A DNA stretch of 64,000 nucleotides, taken from contig CAVPJX010000005.1 of the NCBI GenBank assembly GCA_963705545.1, positions 186,001-250,000 of the forward strand, given 5' to 3'. Position numbers and translations under genes: made by a program. The stretch's first letter is position 1. Every line of letters starts with the position of its first letter. Below the pieces are notes generated by a model that was not told the DNA's origin, ran no database searches, and saw only the letters and a list, made by a program, of their open reading frames with translations. This document shows, piece by piece, positions 35,395 through 43,520 of the stretch. This stretch comes from DATBLY01 sp963705545. GTDB taxonomy: Bacteria; Actinomycetota; UBA4738; HRBIN12.

Positions 35395-35922
35395 TCAGAC
35401 GTGGCCGAGACCCTCGCGCGACGCGTCCGGCCCATCGCCGGCGAACAAGGGCCGGACGCCCGCTTCCAGCTCCAGCAGGAACCGCTTGCGGTCGAGGCCA
35501 CCGCCGTAGCCGGCGAGCGAGCCGTCGCTCCCGATCACCCGGTGGCAGGGGACGACGATCGGGAGCGGGTTGCGCGCATTGGCCACCCCGACCGCGCGCG
35601 CGAGCCCGACGTCCCCGAGCGCCCGTGCGAGGTCCCCATACGAGCGGGTCTCCCCGTACGGGATCTCGAGCAGGAGGCGCCAGACGCAAAGGCGGAAGTC
35701 GTCGCCCCTGAACGCGAGCGGGAGGTCGAAGCGCGTCCGGGTGCCCGCGAAGTAGCCATCGAGCTGCTCGGCCGCTCGCTCGAATCCCGTCGACGTCGAC
35801 CCGCCGATCTGGCGGGCCCGATCCGGAGGCAGCTCGCCCATCCAGATCCCCGCCAGGACGCCGTCGTCGTTCACGAGCGTCAGCTCGCCGATCGGTGATC
35901 CGATCGTGGTGTGCGTCCGCAT
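35395..35922 (-). CDS. ogt: methylated-DNA-protein-cysteine S-methyltransferase
   Basis: A 175-residue suicide enzyme that removes O6-alkyl groups from guanine. The acceptor motif IVVPCHRVIGSDGSLAGYGG is intact, with FRLCVWRLLLEIPYGETRSY as the preceding recognition segment. The ATG at 35922 is favoured over 35946 by a GGAGG nine bases upstream and the usual N-terminus (TTIGSPIGELTLV). It lies 114 bases upstream of the dehydrogenase gene on the same strand; the gap holds no recognisable riboswitch. Confidence 0.95.
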   Translation of the reverse strand: MRTHTTIGSPIGELTLVNDDGVLAGIWMGELPPDRARQIGGSTSTGFERAAEQLDGYFAGTRTRFDLPLAFRGDDFRLCVWRLLLEIPYGETRSYGDLARALGDVGLARAVGVANARNPLPIVVPCHRVIGSDGSLAGYGGGLDRKRFLLELEAGVRPLFAGDGPDASREGLGHV

Positions 35923-36026
35923 GGAAGCTCGCCTCCGGGGATCCATCGATCATGAACGGTCCGGCGACCCGTTCTGTGAGACGCGAGGAGCCGGTTGGGT
36001 CGCGTCGGCCGCGGGGTCGTGCCTGG

Positions 36027-38042
36027 TCAGCCGGCGGGGGCGAGCATGATCGTCCACATCGTGGCGTTCGTGGCCGTCGCACCGGCGGTGGCGGTGAGTC
36101 CCCCGTAGGGCCCGGGCGGGACCGGGCCTCCACTGTCGGCCACCAGGCCTTTCACCGTTCCGCTGCCGGTCTGTGTGCCGTTCGCCCGGACCGTCACGCC
36201 TGGAGGCCCGGCGAGCAGCGCGCTCGAGGAGTCCTTGTGGGTCCAATACGACACCACCCAGGCGTTCGCGATGGACACGCTGACCACCGGGGTCGCGTGG
36301 ACGGAACGGCCGGATGCGTCGATCGCCGCCGCGAAGCCGCCGATCGGATCGACCCCTGAGGTTCCTCGGTACGCGAGCAGGACGAGGTTGCCCTTCGACG
36401 TCGCGGAGACGTTGATCTGCACCACCCTTCCCGCATCACCTGGTCCCGCCACCTTGCGCCAGACGCGCGTGGTTGCGCCCGACATGGCGAGCGTGTTCAA
36501 GGGCTGCCAGCCCGTGACGCCCGTCGGTTCGGCGATCGCGGCGGCGGTGTTCGTCGCGAACAACAGGAGCAGACCGTCGCCCGCCTGCACGCCCGCCGGC
36601 ACGGTCACGCCGTGGGTCGACGCGTTCGTGTTGGACGTCGCCGCGCCGACGAACGCGATCGCCGTCCCGGCTTCGCTGACGGTGACGACCCGACTCGCCT
36701 GGTCGGTCGCCCCGTCATCGTCGGTCACGGTGAGCGTCACGGTATAGGTGCCAGCGACTCCGAAAGGGTGCGTCACCTCCGCTCCGCTCTCGCTCGTCCC
36801 GTCCCCGAAGTTCCACGAGTGGTCGACGATCGATCCGTCCGCGTCGGTAGAGCCGGATCCATCCGCCGTGCAGGACAACCCCGAGCATTCGATGCTCAGG
36901 ACCGCGGTGGGCTCCTGGTTCGTCGGCGGTGCGTTCGAGAGGCCGACGACCCGCTCGAGCGGGAGGAACTTGAAGTTCTGGTTGCCGCTCGGCGCAGGAG
37001 TCGTGTTGTTGTTGTCCTGGCAGATGAAGATCCCGTTCGGGAACGCCGGTCCGAGGTCGGCCGCCAGGGCATCGATCCCGTCCGTTCGCCCGCACCCGTC
37101 GACGGTCCCTGTCACGACGCGGAACTCCCGGATGAACGCGTTGTTCCCCTGGCGCTCGTACACCAGGTAGGAATTCAGCGTGTCGGAGGCGGCCTGCGAC
37201 GACGCGATCAGGTACCCGGTCCCCCCCGGCTGATAGACGATCGTGAGCCCCTCCGCGTCGGGCCGGATGCGCCCACCGGCGGACATCACTCGGTCGACGG
37301 CGACCCGGGCGCCGGTCCCGGTGGGGGCCGAGGGCTCCGCGCCGTACTTCCAGATCGCCACGTCCTCCTCGCTGATGTACAGCGATCCGAGCCCGTCGTC
37401 GGCGACGCACCCCTCGACCTCGGTCCCGACGTCCCACTGCCGGACGATCGTCCCTTCCACGAGGCCGTCTCCGTCCGAATCGGTCAGGGCCAGCTGCGCG
37501 ATCCGACCGTCCCGCGCGTTGACGAACACGTACACGCGGTCGTTGGCCGGGCTGCGATACAAGCAGATCCCTTCGCCCCCGATCGGTGACGGGATGCTCC
37601 CGGTACCGTTGTCGGTGACGTTGACGAGCTGGCGAGTCGCCGGGTCGATCCGGTACACGCGGATCCCGAGGCGGAAGGTGACGGCGATGTCGATCGTGCC
37701 GGTGCCGGTCACGAACCCGGTCCGGGTATCGACGTTGCCATAGAACCCGCCGGTGAGCCGCTGGATCCGGGCTCCTGACAGGTCGTAGACCTCGAGGGCC
37801 CCGAGCTTGTCGTTCCCGATCACGATCGAGCGGGACGGATTCGACGGGTTCCGCCAGATCGCCGGGTCGTCGGCGGCGTCGCCCGAGTGCGCGACCGGGG
37901 CGGTTTCGACCGTGGCCGTGGCATTGCCCGTCGGTTGGTCGACCGCCACGACGCCTGGGGCCAGCGTGACCGACGCGACCAGCAACACCAAGCCGACGCC
38001 CGCGAAGGCGAGCGACCGTCGCTGTCCCCGGCGCAGATCCAC
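36027..38042 (-). CDS. secreted beta-propeller phytase with PKD and C-terminal jelly-roll-like domain
   Basis: A 671-residue exported protein. A signal peptide occupies about residues 10-33. Residues 36-340 are a 3-phytase (BPP) propeller: HSGDAADDPAIWRNPSNPSR, IGNDKLGALEVYDLSG, GGEGICLYRS, TEVEGCVADDGLGSLYISEED and DAEGLTIVYQPGG. This family releases phosphate from phytate with calcium. A PKD domain follows (about 390-470, DHSWNFGDGTSESGAEVTHPF), then a Gly/Ala-rich beta domain to the end. The GTG at 38042 has a GGAG nine bases upstream and puts the signal peptide at the N-terminus; the frame is open 67 codons further up. It is divergent from the DUF2461 gene. Confidence 0.88.
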   Translation of the reverse strand: MDLRRGQRRSLAFAGVGLVLLVASVTLAPGVVAVDQPTGNATATVETAPVAHSGDAADDPAIWRNPSNPSRSIVIGNDKLGALEVYDLSGARIQRLTGGFYGNVDTRTGFVTGTGTIDIAVTFRLGIRVYRIDPATRQLVNVTDNGTGSIPSPIGGEGICLYRSPANDRVYVFVNARDGRIAQLALTDSDGDGLVEGTIVRQWDVGTEVEGCVADDGLGSLYISEEDVAIWKYGAEPSAPTGTGARVAVDRVMSAGGRIRPDAEGLTIVYQPGGTGYLIASSQAASDTLNSYLVYERQGNNAFIREFRVVTGTVDGCGRTDGIDALAADLGPAFPNGIFICQDNNNTTPAPSGNQNFKFLPLERVVGLSNAPPTNQEPTAVLSIECSGLSCTADGSGSTDADGSIVDHSWNFGDGTSESGAEVTHPFGVAGTYTVTLTVTDDDGATDQASRVVTVSEAGTAIAFVGAATSNTNASTHGVTVPAGVQAGDGLLLLFATNTAAAIAEPTGVTGWQPLNTLAMSGATTRVWRKVAGPGDAGRVVQINVSATSKGNLVLLAYRGTSGVDPIGGFAAAIDASGRSVHATPVVSVSIANAWVVSYWTHKDSSSALLAGPPGVTVRANGTQTGSGTVKGLVADSGGPVPPGPYGGLTATAGATATNATMWTIMLAPAG

Positions 38043-38150
38043 GATGGCACGCTCCCACGTGTCCGTCCGCAGCGTCAAGGGGCGGTGCGGCGCCGGGTGT
38101 CTCCTCGCTCGCGTATCGTGCCCAGGTCCGGTGACCGCAGGGGTTGCGAC

Positions 38151-38798
38151 ATGGCGTTCCGTGGATGGCCGGTGGAGGCGCTCGAGTTCTTCGAAGGGCT
38201 CGAGGTCGAGAACTCGAAGGCCTACTGGCAGCGGCACAAGCACGAGTACGACACCATCGTCCGGGGCCCGATGGAGGCGCTCCTCGCGGAGCTCGAACCC
38301 TCATGGGGGGCGGGCAAGATCTTCCGCCCGTACCGGGACGTTCGGTTCAGCGCCGACAAGTCGCCGTACAAGACGCACATCGGTGCCCTCGTGGGCGACG
38401 GCTACGTCCAGCTGAGCGCCGAGGGACTGGCAGCAGGGTCCGGGATGTGGGAGATGGCGACCGACCAGCTCGAGCGCTACCGAAGCGCCGTCGATGACGG
38501 GGGTTCGGGAACGGCCCTCGAGCGCATCGTGACCGATGCTCGCGACGCCGGGATCGAGGCCATGGGACACGGCGTGCTGAAGACCGCGCCGCGCGGATAC
38601 GCGAGGGATCACGCGAGGATCGAGCTCCTCCGCAACAAGGGCCTGGTCACGTGGAAGGCCTGGCCGGCGGGCGCCTGGCTCGGGACGCGCCGGGCGAAGG
38701 ATCGCATCGAAGGGTTCCTTCGGCTCTCGGAACCGCTGAACGGCTGGCTCCGAGAGCACGTCGGTCCGTCGGAGCTCCCCGAGGCCGATCGGCGGTAG
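38151..38798 (+). CDS. DUF2461-family protein (TIGR02453)
   Basis: A 215-residue protein of the DUF2461 family, with unknown biochemical role. FEGLEVENSKAYWQRHKHEY, IFRPYRDVRFSADKSPYKTH and the YVQLSAEGLAAGSGMWE region are the recurring family blocks, and LKTAPRGYARDHARIELLRN occurs near the C-terminus. No TM segment is seen. The ATG at 38151 begins with the usual F-x-G-W/F. The DUF1697 gene follows five bases later, suggesting co-transcription. Confidence 0.9.
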   Translation: MAFRGWPVEALEFFEGLEVENSKAYWQRHKHEYDTIVRGPMEALLAELEPSWGAGKIFRPYRDVRFSADKSPYKTHIGALVGDGYVQLSAEGLAAGSGMWEMATDQLERYRSAVDDGGSGTALERIVTDARDAGIEAMGHGVLKTAPRGYARDHARIELLRNKGLVTWKAWPAGAWLGTRRAKDRIEGFLRLSEPLNGWLREHVGPSELPEADRR

Positions 38799-38803
38799 CA
38801 GCG

Positions 38804-39361
38804 ATGGAGACCTGGCTCGTCCTGTTGCGAGGGATCAACGTGGGCGGCAAGCGCCCCGTCCCGATGAGGGACCTCCGCGAAGCCTTCGTCGAGTTGGGCT
38901 ACCGGGACCCGGTGTCCTACATCCAGAGCGGCAACGTGGTGGTCGGATCCGTTCGGACGAAAGGTCCGCGCACGGTCTCGACGCTCGAGCGTCGGCTCGA
39001 GGACGCGTTCGGTCACGACCTGCGGCTGGTCATCCGCGATCTCGACGAGGTCTCCGCGATCGTGCGCGGGATCCCGCAGTCCTGGGATCTGGCCGACGGG
39101 ACGATGCGACACAACGTCATCTTCCTGACCGACCGGGTCGACGGCCGCGCGCTCGGTCCCACGCTGGCCACCGTTCCCGACATCGAGTCGCTCACGTGGG
39201 GACGCCGCGTGCTCTACTGGTCCGCTCCGTTCGAGACGATCACGCGGACGAGGATGGTGAAGCTCTCCGCCCACCCGGCCTACGCGGAGATGACGATCCG
39301 GAACCTCCGGACGACGCTGAAGGTCCACGCGCTCATGCGTTCGCACCCGAGCGTCGAGTGA
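38804..39361 (+). CDS. DUF1697-family protein
   Basis: A 185-residue protein of the DUF1697 family (function unknown). METWLVLLRGINVGGKRPVP, MRDLREAFVELGY, VSYIQSGNVVV and the late TRTRMVKLSAHPAY with a final NLRTTLKVH are the family hallmarks. It is five bases after DUF2461 and overlaps the convergent methyltransferase-like gene tail-to-tail by 29 bases. Confidence 0.9.
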   Translation: METWLVLLRGINVGGKRPVPMRDLREAFVELGYRDPVSYIQSGNVVVGSVRTKGPRTVSTLERRLEDAFGHDLRLVIRDLDEVSAIVRGIPQSWDLADGTMRHNVIFLTDRVDGRALGPTLATVPDIESLTWGRRVLYWSAPFETITRTRMVKLSAHPAYAEMTIRNLRTTLKVHALMRSHPSVE

Positions 39362-40466
39362 TCGCGTAGACCTCGTCGTTGAACCACACGGCGCCGTGGC
39401 GTCGGAGCACCTCCTGGGTCGCATCGAGGTACGCCCCCGACGCGACCGCCTCGGCGAGGCGTCGCTCGTCGATCTGCGCCACGTAGGTCGCCGCGCTCCA
39501 CGCCGCCAAGACGGACGACGTCCCGATGTGCTCGGAGCGGGCGGAGGGCATCGCGTGCAGTTCGTACCGCAGGAAGGCCCGGTCGTCGTCGACGTCCTCC
39601 ACGACCAGGTCGGCGTCGCTCGCGTCGTTCATCTGCCTCCGGGCCTCCTCGAGGATCTCGCGGCGTCCGTCCCGGAACGGGTCCTCGTCGGGCCAGACCC
39701 CGCGGACGATCTCGAGCCCTGGATCGTCCCCGTGCCCGTGAACCCCGATCATCCGGCCGCCCGCGGCCAGCGCGCGAGCGAGCGGAACGACGACGGTGCG
39801 CACCTTCCGCTCGACCGGCGTCCGGGCCCGGTAGACCTGGGATGCGATGACCAGGTCGTAGCCGCTCGGGGGCCGCTCCGCGGTCGGCAGGAGCGGGCGG
39901 ACCAGGAACTCCCGGTCGCGCCGGTACAGGACCAGGACCGCGGGGCGCACGTAGACGGGGTTGCCGGTCCGCTCGCTGGTCCGGACGGCCCAGTCGTCGG
40001 CGAGCGCGCCGAAGAGCCCCCGGATCTGTTCGTGGTACGCGTGGGTCGTGGATCCCTCGAGCGCGACCTCCCGCCAGATCGGTTCCGAACCGGGGGCGTT
40101 CGGCGTCAGCCGAGCGACCTCTGAGAACGCCATGTTCGTCACGACGAACACCGTCTCCGGGTGTTCGAGGATCAGGTCGGGAAGGCGCGCCAGGCCCACC
40201 CGGACGTCCTCGATGCTGATCTCCTTGGCGACCGTGAGGAGCGGGACGTGGGGGAACGCATCGTGGAACCGCCGCATCACCCCGGCGAGCACCGACGCGT
40301 CGCCCATCCCCGCGTCGAGGATCCGGTACCCGGGCGGCTCGATCGCGGAACCGGGCAGCGCTCGACCGATCCGTTCGGCGACGACGGCCTTCTCGTTCGT
40401 CGTGGTGACGAACAGCAGGTACGCGGCGCGGGTGTCGAAGAATCGCGCGATCCCGTCGTCGGCCAC
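39333..40466 (-). CDS. SAM-dependent methyltransferase-like protein
   Basis: A 377-residue protein with a Rossmann-type methyltransferase core. YRILDAGMGDASVLAGVMRR near residues 47-66 is motif I (D-x-G-x-G), followed by PLLTVAKEIS (acidic end of strand 2) and YDLVIASQVYRAR (motif IV-like), then LARALAAGGRMIGVHGHGDD (post-core). The remaining C-terminal 120 residues are not assigned. Its substrate is unknown. GTG start at 40466. The 3' end overlaps DUF1697 by 29 bases. Confidence 0.65.
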   Translation of the reverse strand: MADDGIARFFDTRAAYLLFVTTTNEKAVVAERIGRALPGSAIEPPGYRILDAGMGDASVLAGVMRRFHDAFPHVPLLTVAKEISIEDVRVGLARLPDLILEHPETVFVVTNMAFSEVARLTPNAPGSEPIWREVALEGSTTHAYHEQIRGLFGALADDWAVRTSERTGNPVYVRPAVLVLYRRDREFLVRPLLPTAERPPSGYDLVIASQVYRARTPVERKVRTVVVPLARALAAGGRMIGVHGHGDDPGLEIVRGVWPDEDPFRDGRREILEEARRQMNDASDADLVVEDVDDDRAFLRYELHAMPSARSEHIGTSSVLAAWSAATYVAQIDERRLAEAVASGAYLDATQEVLRRHGAVWFNDEVYAITRRSGANA

Positions 40467-40522
40467 GCGGCCACGCTAGCAGCGAGGGCTCGCCGCCCTC
40501 GCGAGCGAGGTCGGAGCCTTCG

Positions 40523-41308
40523 TCAGACCTGGCCGTCGGGCGCGGTGCCGATCGGCGAGGCGGGTCGGTAGCGGACCAGCTCCTCCCGGTCCGAGCCACC
40601 AGACACGCCGATCGCCAGGACGACGCCGACCCCGGGCGCGTAGAGCTTGTACTCGAGGACCTCGGGGGAGAGCGGCGTGAACTCCTTCGTCAGGAGCACG
40701 TCGTCGAAGTGGCCCGCGGGAACGCCCGCCTGCTCGTCGAGGCTGAGTACGGCCGCCCGGTCCTCCGCCTCCCCCGGGAGTGACTCCTGTCGATAGACCA
40801 TCCCCACCTGCGGATCGGCGGGCACCACCACCCCCGGCTGGGCGCCTCCGACGCCGGCCTCCCACGAGCCCGCCGTACTGACGACGACGCCGTCTTCGTA
40901 CTCACTCGTGTCCTCCCCGAGGTACCAGACGTTGCCGCACGCGTCCTGCGCGTACCAGTCCCACGTGTTCTCCACGAGCTGACCGTGCTCGCGGACCGCG
41001 TCGTGGACGACCACGGCCTGGATCCCGAGGATCTCCCTCGTTCGATCGGTGACGTGGACCCGGACCCGCTGCCGGCCTCCTATCGGATCGGTCTCCCGAT
41101 AGATCCAGGTGGCCCCCGGGGTGATCGGCCAGTACGGGTTGTCGATCGGGCCGGCGAATCCGTCCGGATCGAGCGTCACAGGCTCGTCGCCCTGGGGGAG
41201 CGCGATCGGGCATGTCCCCGCCGACGTGATCCCGGTGAACCAGGGCGCGAGGGTCAGCGCGATCGCGGCGCTGGCCGCCACGATGATCCGCGGAGTCGTC
41301 CGTCGCAT
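40523..41308 (-). CDS. secreted hypothetical protein (IDNPYWPxxPG type)
   Basis: A 261-residue exported protein of unknown function. The signal peptide is clear (IIVAASAAIALTLAPWFTGI, followed by TSAG). The mature protein opens with a single region containing FAGPIDNPYWPITPGATWIY, a pattern seen in a family of secreted actinobacterial and proteobacterial proteins without assigned role. Two Cys (CPIALP, DACGNVW) could form a disulfide. The ATG at 41308 is set by an AGGAGG five bases before it; the open frame extends twelve codons further. Confidence 0.7.
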   Translation of the reverse strand: MRRTTPRIIVAASAAIALTLAPWFTGITSAGTCPIALPQGDEPVTLDPDGFAGPIDNPYWPITPGATWIYRETDPIGGRQRVRVHVTDRTREILGIQAVVVHDAVREHGQLVENTWDWYAQDACGNVWYLGEDTSEYEDGVVVSTAGSWEAGVGGAQPGVVVPADPQVGMVYRQESLPGEAEDRAAVLSLDEQAGVPAGHFDDVLLTKEFTPLSPEVLEYKLYAPGVGVVLAIGVSGGSDREELVRYRPASPIGTAPDGQV

Positions 41309-41313
41309 CGCCG

Positions 41314-41319
41314 CCTCCT
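41314..41319 (-). promoter_or_regulatory. ribosome binding site deciding the start of the secreted protein
   Basis: On the minus strand AGGAGG lies five bases before the ATG at 41308. It rules out the upstream in-frame start at 41344 and gives the signal peptide its normal length. Confidence 0.7.
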
Positions 41320-41426
41320 GACGATCGGGTGCCGCGAGACGCACTCGCTTCCGGGAGCACCATCCGCTTCCCGCGGCCGTCCTGCAAACCTGCGGTCGGT
41401 GTGCACAGGGCGGGCGGTGCGGTGTC

Positions 41427-42053
41427 TCAGGTCGCGACGAACCGCGCTCCGGGCGACCACTCGGTCATCCCGGCCGGGCCGCGGAGCCGCGCGCGCACCC
41501 GGAAGGTCCCCGCATGACGGGGCGCGAGTTCCCCGTCCGGCTCGGTCACGCCCGTTCGCCACGGTCGCCACCGCTTGCCGGGCCGCCGGAGCTGGACGTC
41601 GAAGACGGATCCGCTGACAGCGCCTCCCGTGGCCCAGGTGATCACGAACGGTCGGCCGTACGGCTGCTCGTCCTTCGAGACCTCGACCATGACCCAGACG
41701 CGGCCGCGCATCGTCTCGTGCAGGGTGCAGACGTACCGGTACGTGCCGGCCGCCGCGAAGGCGTACGAGAAGCTCGTGCCATCCGGCGCGACGAGCCCCG
41801 AGTCGAACAGCGACATACCCGTCGCATCGGTCACGGTATGGGTGCGATCGCCGGTGAAGTCCCAGACCACGGTCCCTCCGGGCCCGGTCTCGACCGCCGA
41901 CGGGAGGAAGTAGTCGTCCCGCGCGTCGACGTGCGCCTCGCCCCCGAGGGCCGCCCGTCCGGAACGGCGATCGCTCGCCGGCGCAGCGTCGGCGGGCGCC
42001 ACCGACAGCACGGTCAGCCCCACCAGGATCGCCGCGATCGCGCGTGCGGACAT
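41427..42053 (-). CDS. secreted cupredoxin-domain protein
   Basis: A 208-residue exported copper protein. A signal peptide (about residues 2-27, AIAAILVGLTVLSVAPADAA) precedes a plastocyanin-like domain (about 42-130). The type 1 copper ligands are visible as His in GDRTHTVTD and the C-x2-H-x2-M set in YRYVCTLHETMRG. A second region of about 75 residues (YGRPFVITWATGG onward) is an Ig/fibronectin-like tail. It probably acts in extracytoplasmic electron transfer or copper handling. The ATG at 42053 is preferred to 42089, since the latter overlaps the upstream YbaK gene. Confidence 0.85.
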   Translation of the reverse strand: MSARAIAAILVGLTVLSVAPADAAPASDRRSGRAALGGEAHVDARDDYFLPSAVETGPGGTVVWDFTGDRTHTVTDATGMSLFDSGLVAPDGTSFSYAFAAAGTYRYVCTLHETMRGRVWVMVEVSKDEQPYGRPFVITWATGGAVSGSVFDVQLRRPGKRWRPWRTGVTEPDGELAPRHAGTFRVRARLRGPAGMTEWSPGARFVAT

Positions 42054-42075
42054 CGTTCCCCTATCGGCGCCGGGG

Positions 42076-42561
42076 TCACGCATCTGCATCCGCCGACCGC
42101 GTCACATCGGCCACGGTGGCCCCGATGGCGGCGAGCAGGTCGGTCGCGAGCAGGTGCAGGTTCACGCCGCGAGCGCCGCCGCCGATCGCGACGCGATCGG
42201 CGTTCCCCACCGTCGCGTCGGCGACCACCGGCCACGCCGTTCGGGATCCGAACGGCGTGATCGCCCCCCGCTCGTACCCGGTGGCCTCCTTCGCCTCGTC
42301 GGCGTCGGGGAGCGACAGCCGGCTGACGCCGAGGTGGGCGCGGAGCTTCGGCCAGTCGATCTGCCGGCCGCCCGGCACGAGGACGAACACGTAGTCGTCC
42401 GCCCCCCGCCGGACCACGATCGTCCGCAGGAGCTGGCCGACCGCGATCCCCTGCAGGGCCGCGCTCTCCTCGACGGTGTTCGGGCGCTCGGTCCGGACGA
42501 CATCGAAGGGCACCCCGAGGGCCGCAGCCGCGATCGTCCCCGGGGTCTCGTCCTCGCTCAC
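42076..42561 (-). CDS. YbaK/EbsC-family aminoacyl-tRNA deacylase
   Basis: A 161-residue trans-editing domain protein. VRTERPNTVEESAALQGIAV, LLRTIVVRR, then VPGGRQIDWPKLRAHLG (the catalytic Lys region occurs in this family between these blocks) and ATGYERGAITPFGSRTAWPVV are typical of YbaK/ProX proteins that hydrolyse mischarged tRNA. Which tRNA it edits cannot be told. GTG start at 42561. The cupredoxin gene follows 22 bases downstream. Confidence 0.85.
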   Translation of the reverse strand: MSEDETPGTIAAAALGVPFDVVRTERPNTVEESAALQGIAVGQLLRTIVVRRGADDYVFVLVPGGRQIDWPKLRAHLGVSRLSLPDADEAKEATGYERGAITPFGSRTAWPVVADATVGNADRVAIGGGARGVNLHLLATDLLAAIGATVADVTRSADADA

Positions 42562-42581
42562 GGCGTCAGTATCCTCGCGAG

Positions 42582-43520
42582 GTGCCGACCGTGAGGCTCG
42601 TGTTGATCCTGAGCGAGAACTGGACCCTCACGCCGGCGCGCGACCTCCGAGGTCTGGTCGACCTGGCGCGCCGGGCGGAAGACGTCGGGTTCGACGCCGT
42701 GATGGTCAGCGAGCACGTCGCGATGGGACCTGGGGCCGACGCGGATGGCGTGCCGGAGAACCCGCGCGACTACGCGCTCCCCGGCAACCAGGCCCCGTCG
42801 ACGCCGTGGCCGGACGCGCTCACGCTGCTGTCGGCGGTGGCCGCCGTCACCTCACGTCTGCGCCTGGTGGCCGGCGCGATCATCCCGCCGCTCCGTCACC
42901 CCGTGCTGCTGGCGAAGCAGCTCGCCACGCTCGATCTCCTGTCCGAGGGACGGCTCGTGGTCCAGCCGACGGTGAGCTGGCACCGGGCGGAGTACGAGGC
43001 GCTGGGCGTCGACTTCGCCACGCGGGGAGCACGGCTCGACGAGCACCTGGAGGCGTGGCGTCTGCTCTGGGATCGCACGCCCGCGTCGTTCTCCGGCTCG
43101 CACTACCGGTTCGCCGACGTCTGGCTCGAGCCGAAGCCGTTCCGGGCCGGTGGCCCGACGCTCTGGTTCGGCGGCAGCAGCCTGCACGCCGCGCTCGTCC
43201 GTCGGATCGTCACGTACGGCGAGGGGTTCAACCCGCTCGGGACGCCGGATCCGGACGTACTCCCGCGGCTCGCCGACGCGATGGCCGGCGCGGGCCGGAG
43301 CCTCGACGAGTTGGAGCTCGTCGGCGGCACGAGGGGTCGCTTCCCCGACGCGATGAGCGTTGCCGATCTCGACGAGGCGCTCGCCGCGATCCCCGCGCAG
43401 GTCGAGCGCGGCGTCACGACGATCTGCATCAAGCCGTCGCAGTTCACGGACGACCCCGCGGAGGTCCCGGCCCTGCTCCGCCGGATCGTGGATCGGACCG
43501 CGGCATCGGTGGGGACGTGA
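42582..43520 (+). CDS. F420-type LLM-class oxidoreductase
   Basis: A 312-residue luciferase-like TIM barrel of the TIGR03619-like group. The family signs are VDLARRAEDVGFDAVMVSEH, RLRLVAGAIIPPLRHPVLLA, LDLLSEGRLVVQP and FGGSSLHAALVRRIVTYGEG. Such enzymes in actinobacteria generally use coenzyme F420, although FMN cannot be excluded. The substrate is unknown. GTG start at 42582. Its stop overlaps the start of the adenylate cyclase gene (GTGA at 43517-43520). Confidence 0.88.
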   Translation: MPTVRLVLILSENWTLTPARDLRGLVDLARRAEDVGFDAVMVSEHVAMGPGADADGVPENPRDYALPGNQAPSTPWPDALTLLSAVAAVTSRLRLVAGAIIPPLRHPVLLAKQLATLDLLSEGRLVVQPTVSWHRAEYEALGVDFATRGARLDEHLEAWRLLWDRTPASFSGSHYRFADVWLEPKPFRAGGPTLWFGGSSLHAALVRRIVTYGEGFNPLGTPDPDVLPRLADAMAGAGRSLDELELVGGTRGRFPDAMSVADLDEALAAIPAQVERGVTTICIKPSQFTDDPAEVPALLRRIVDRTAASVGT

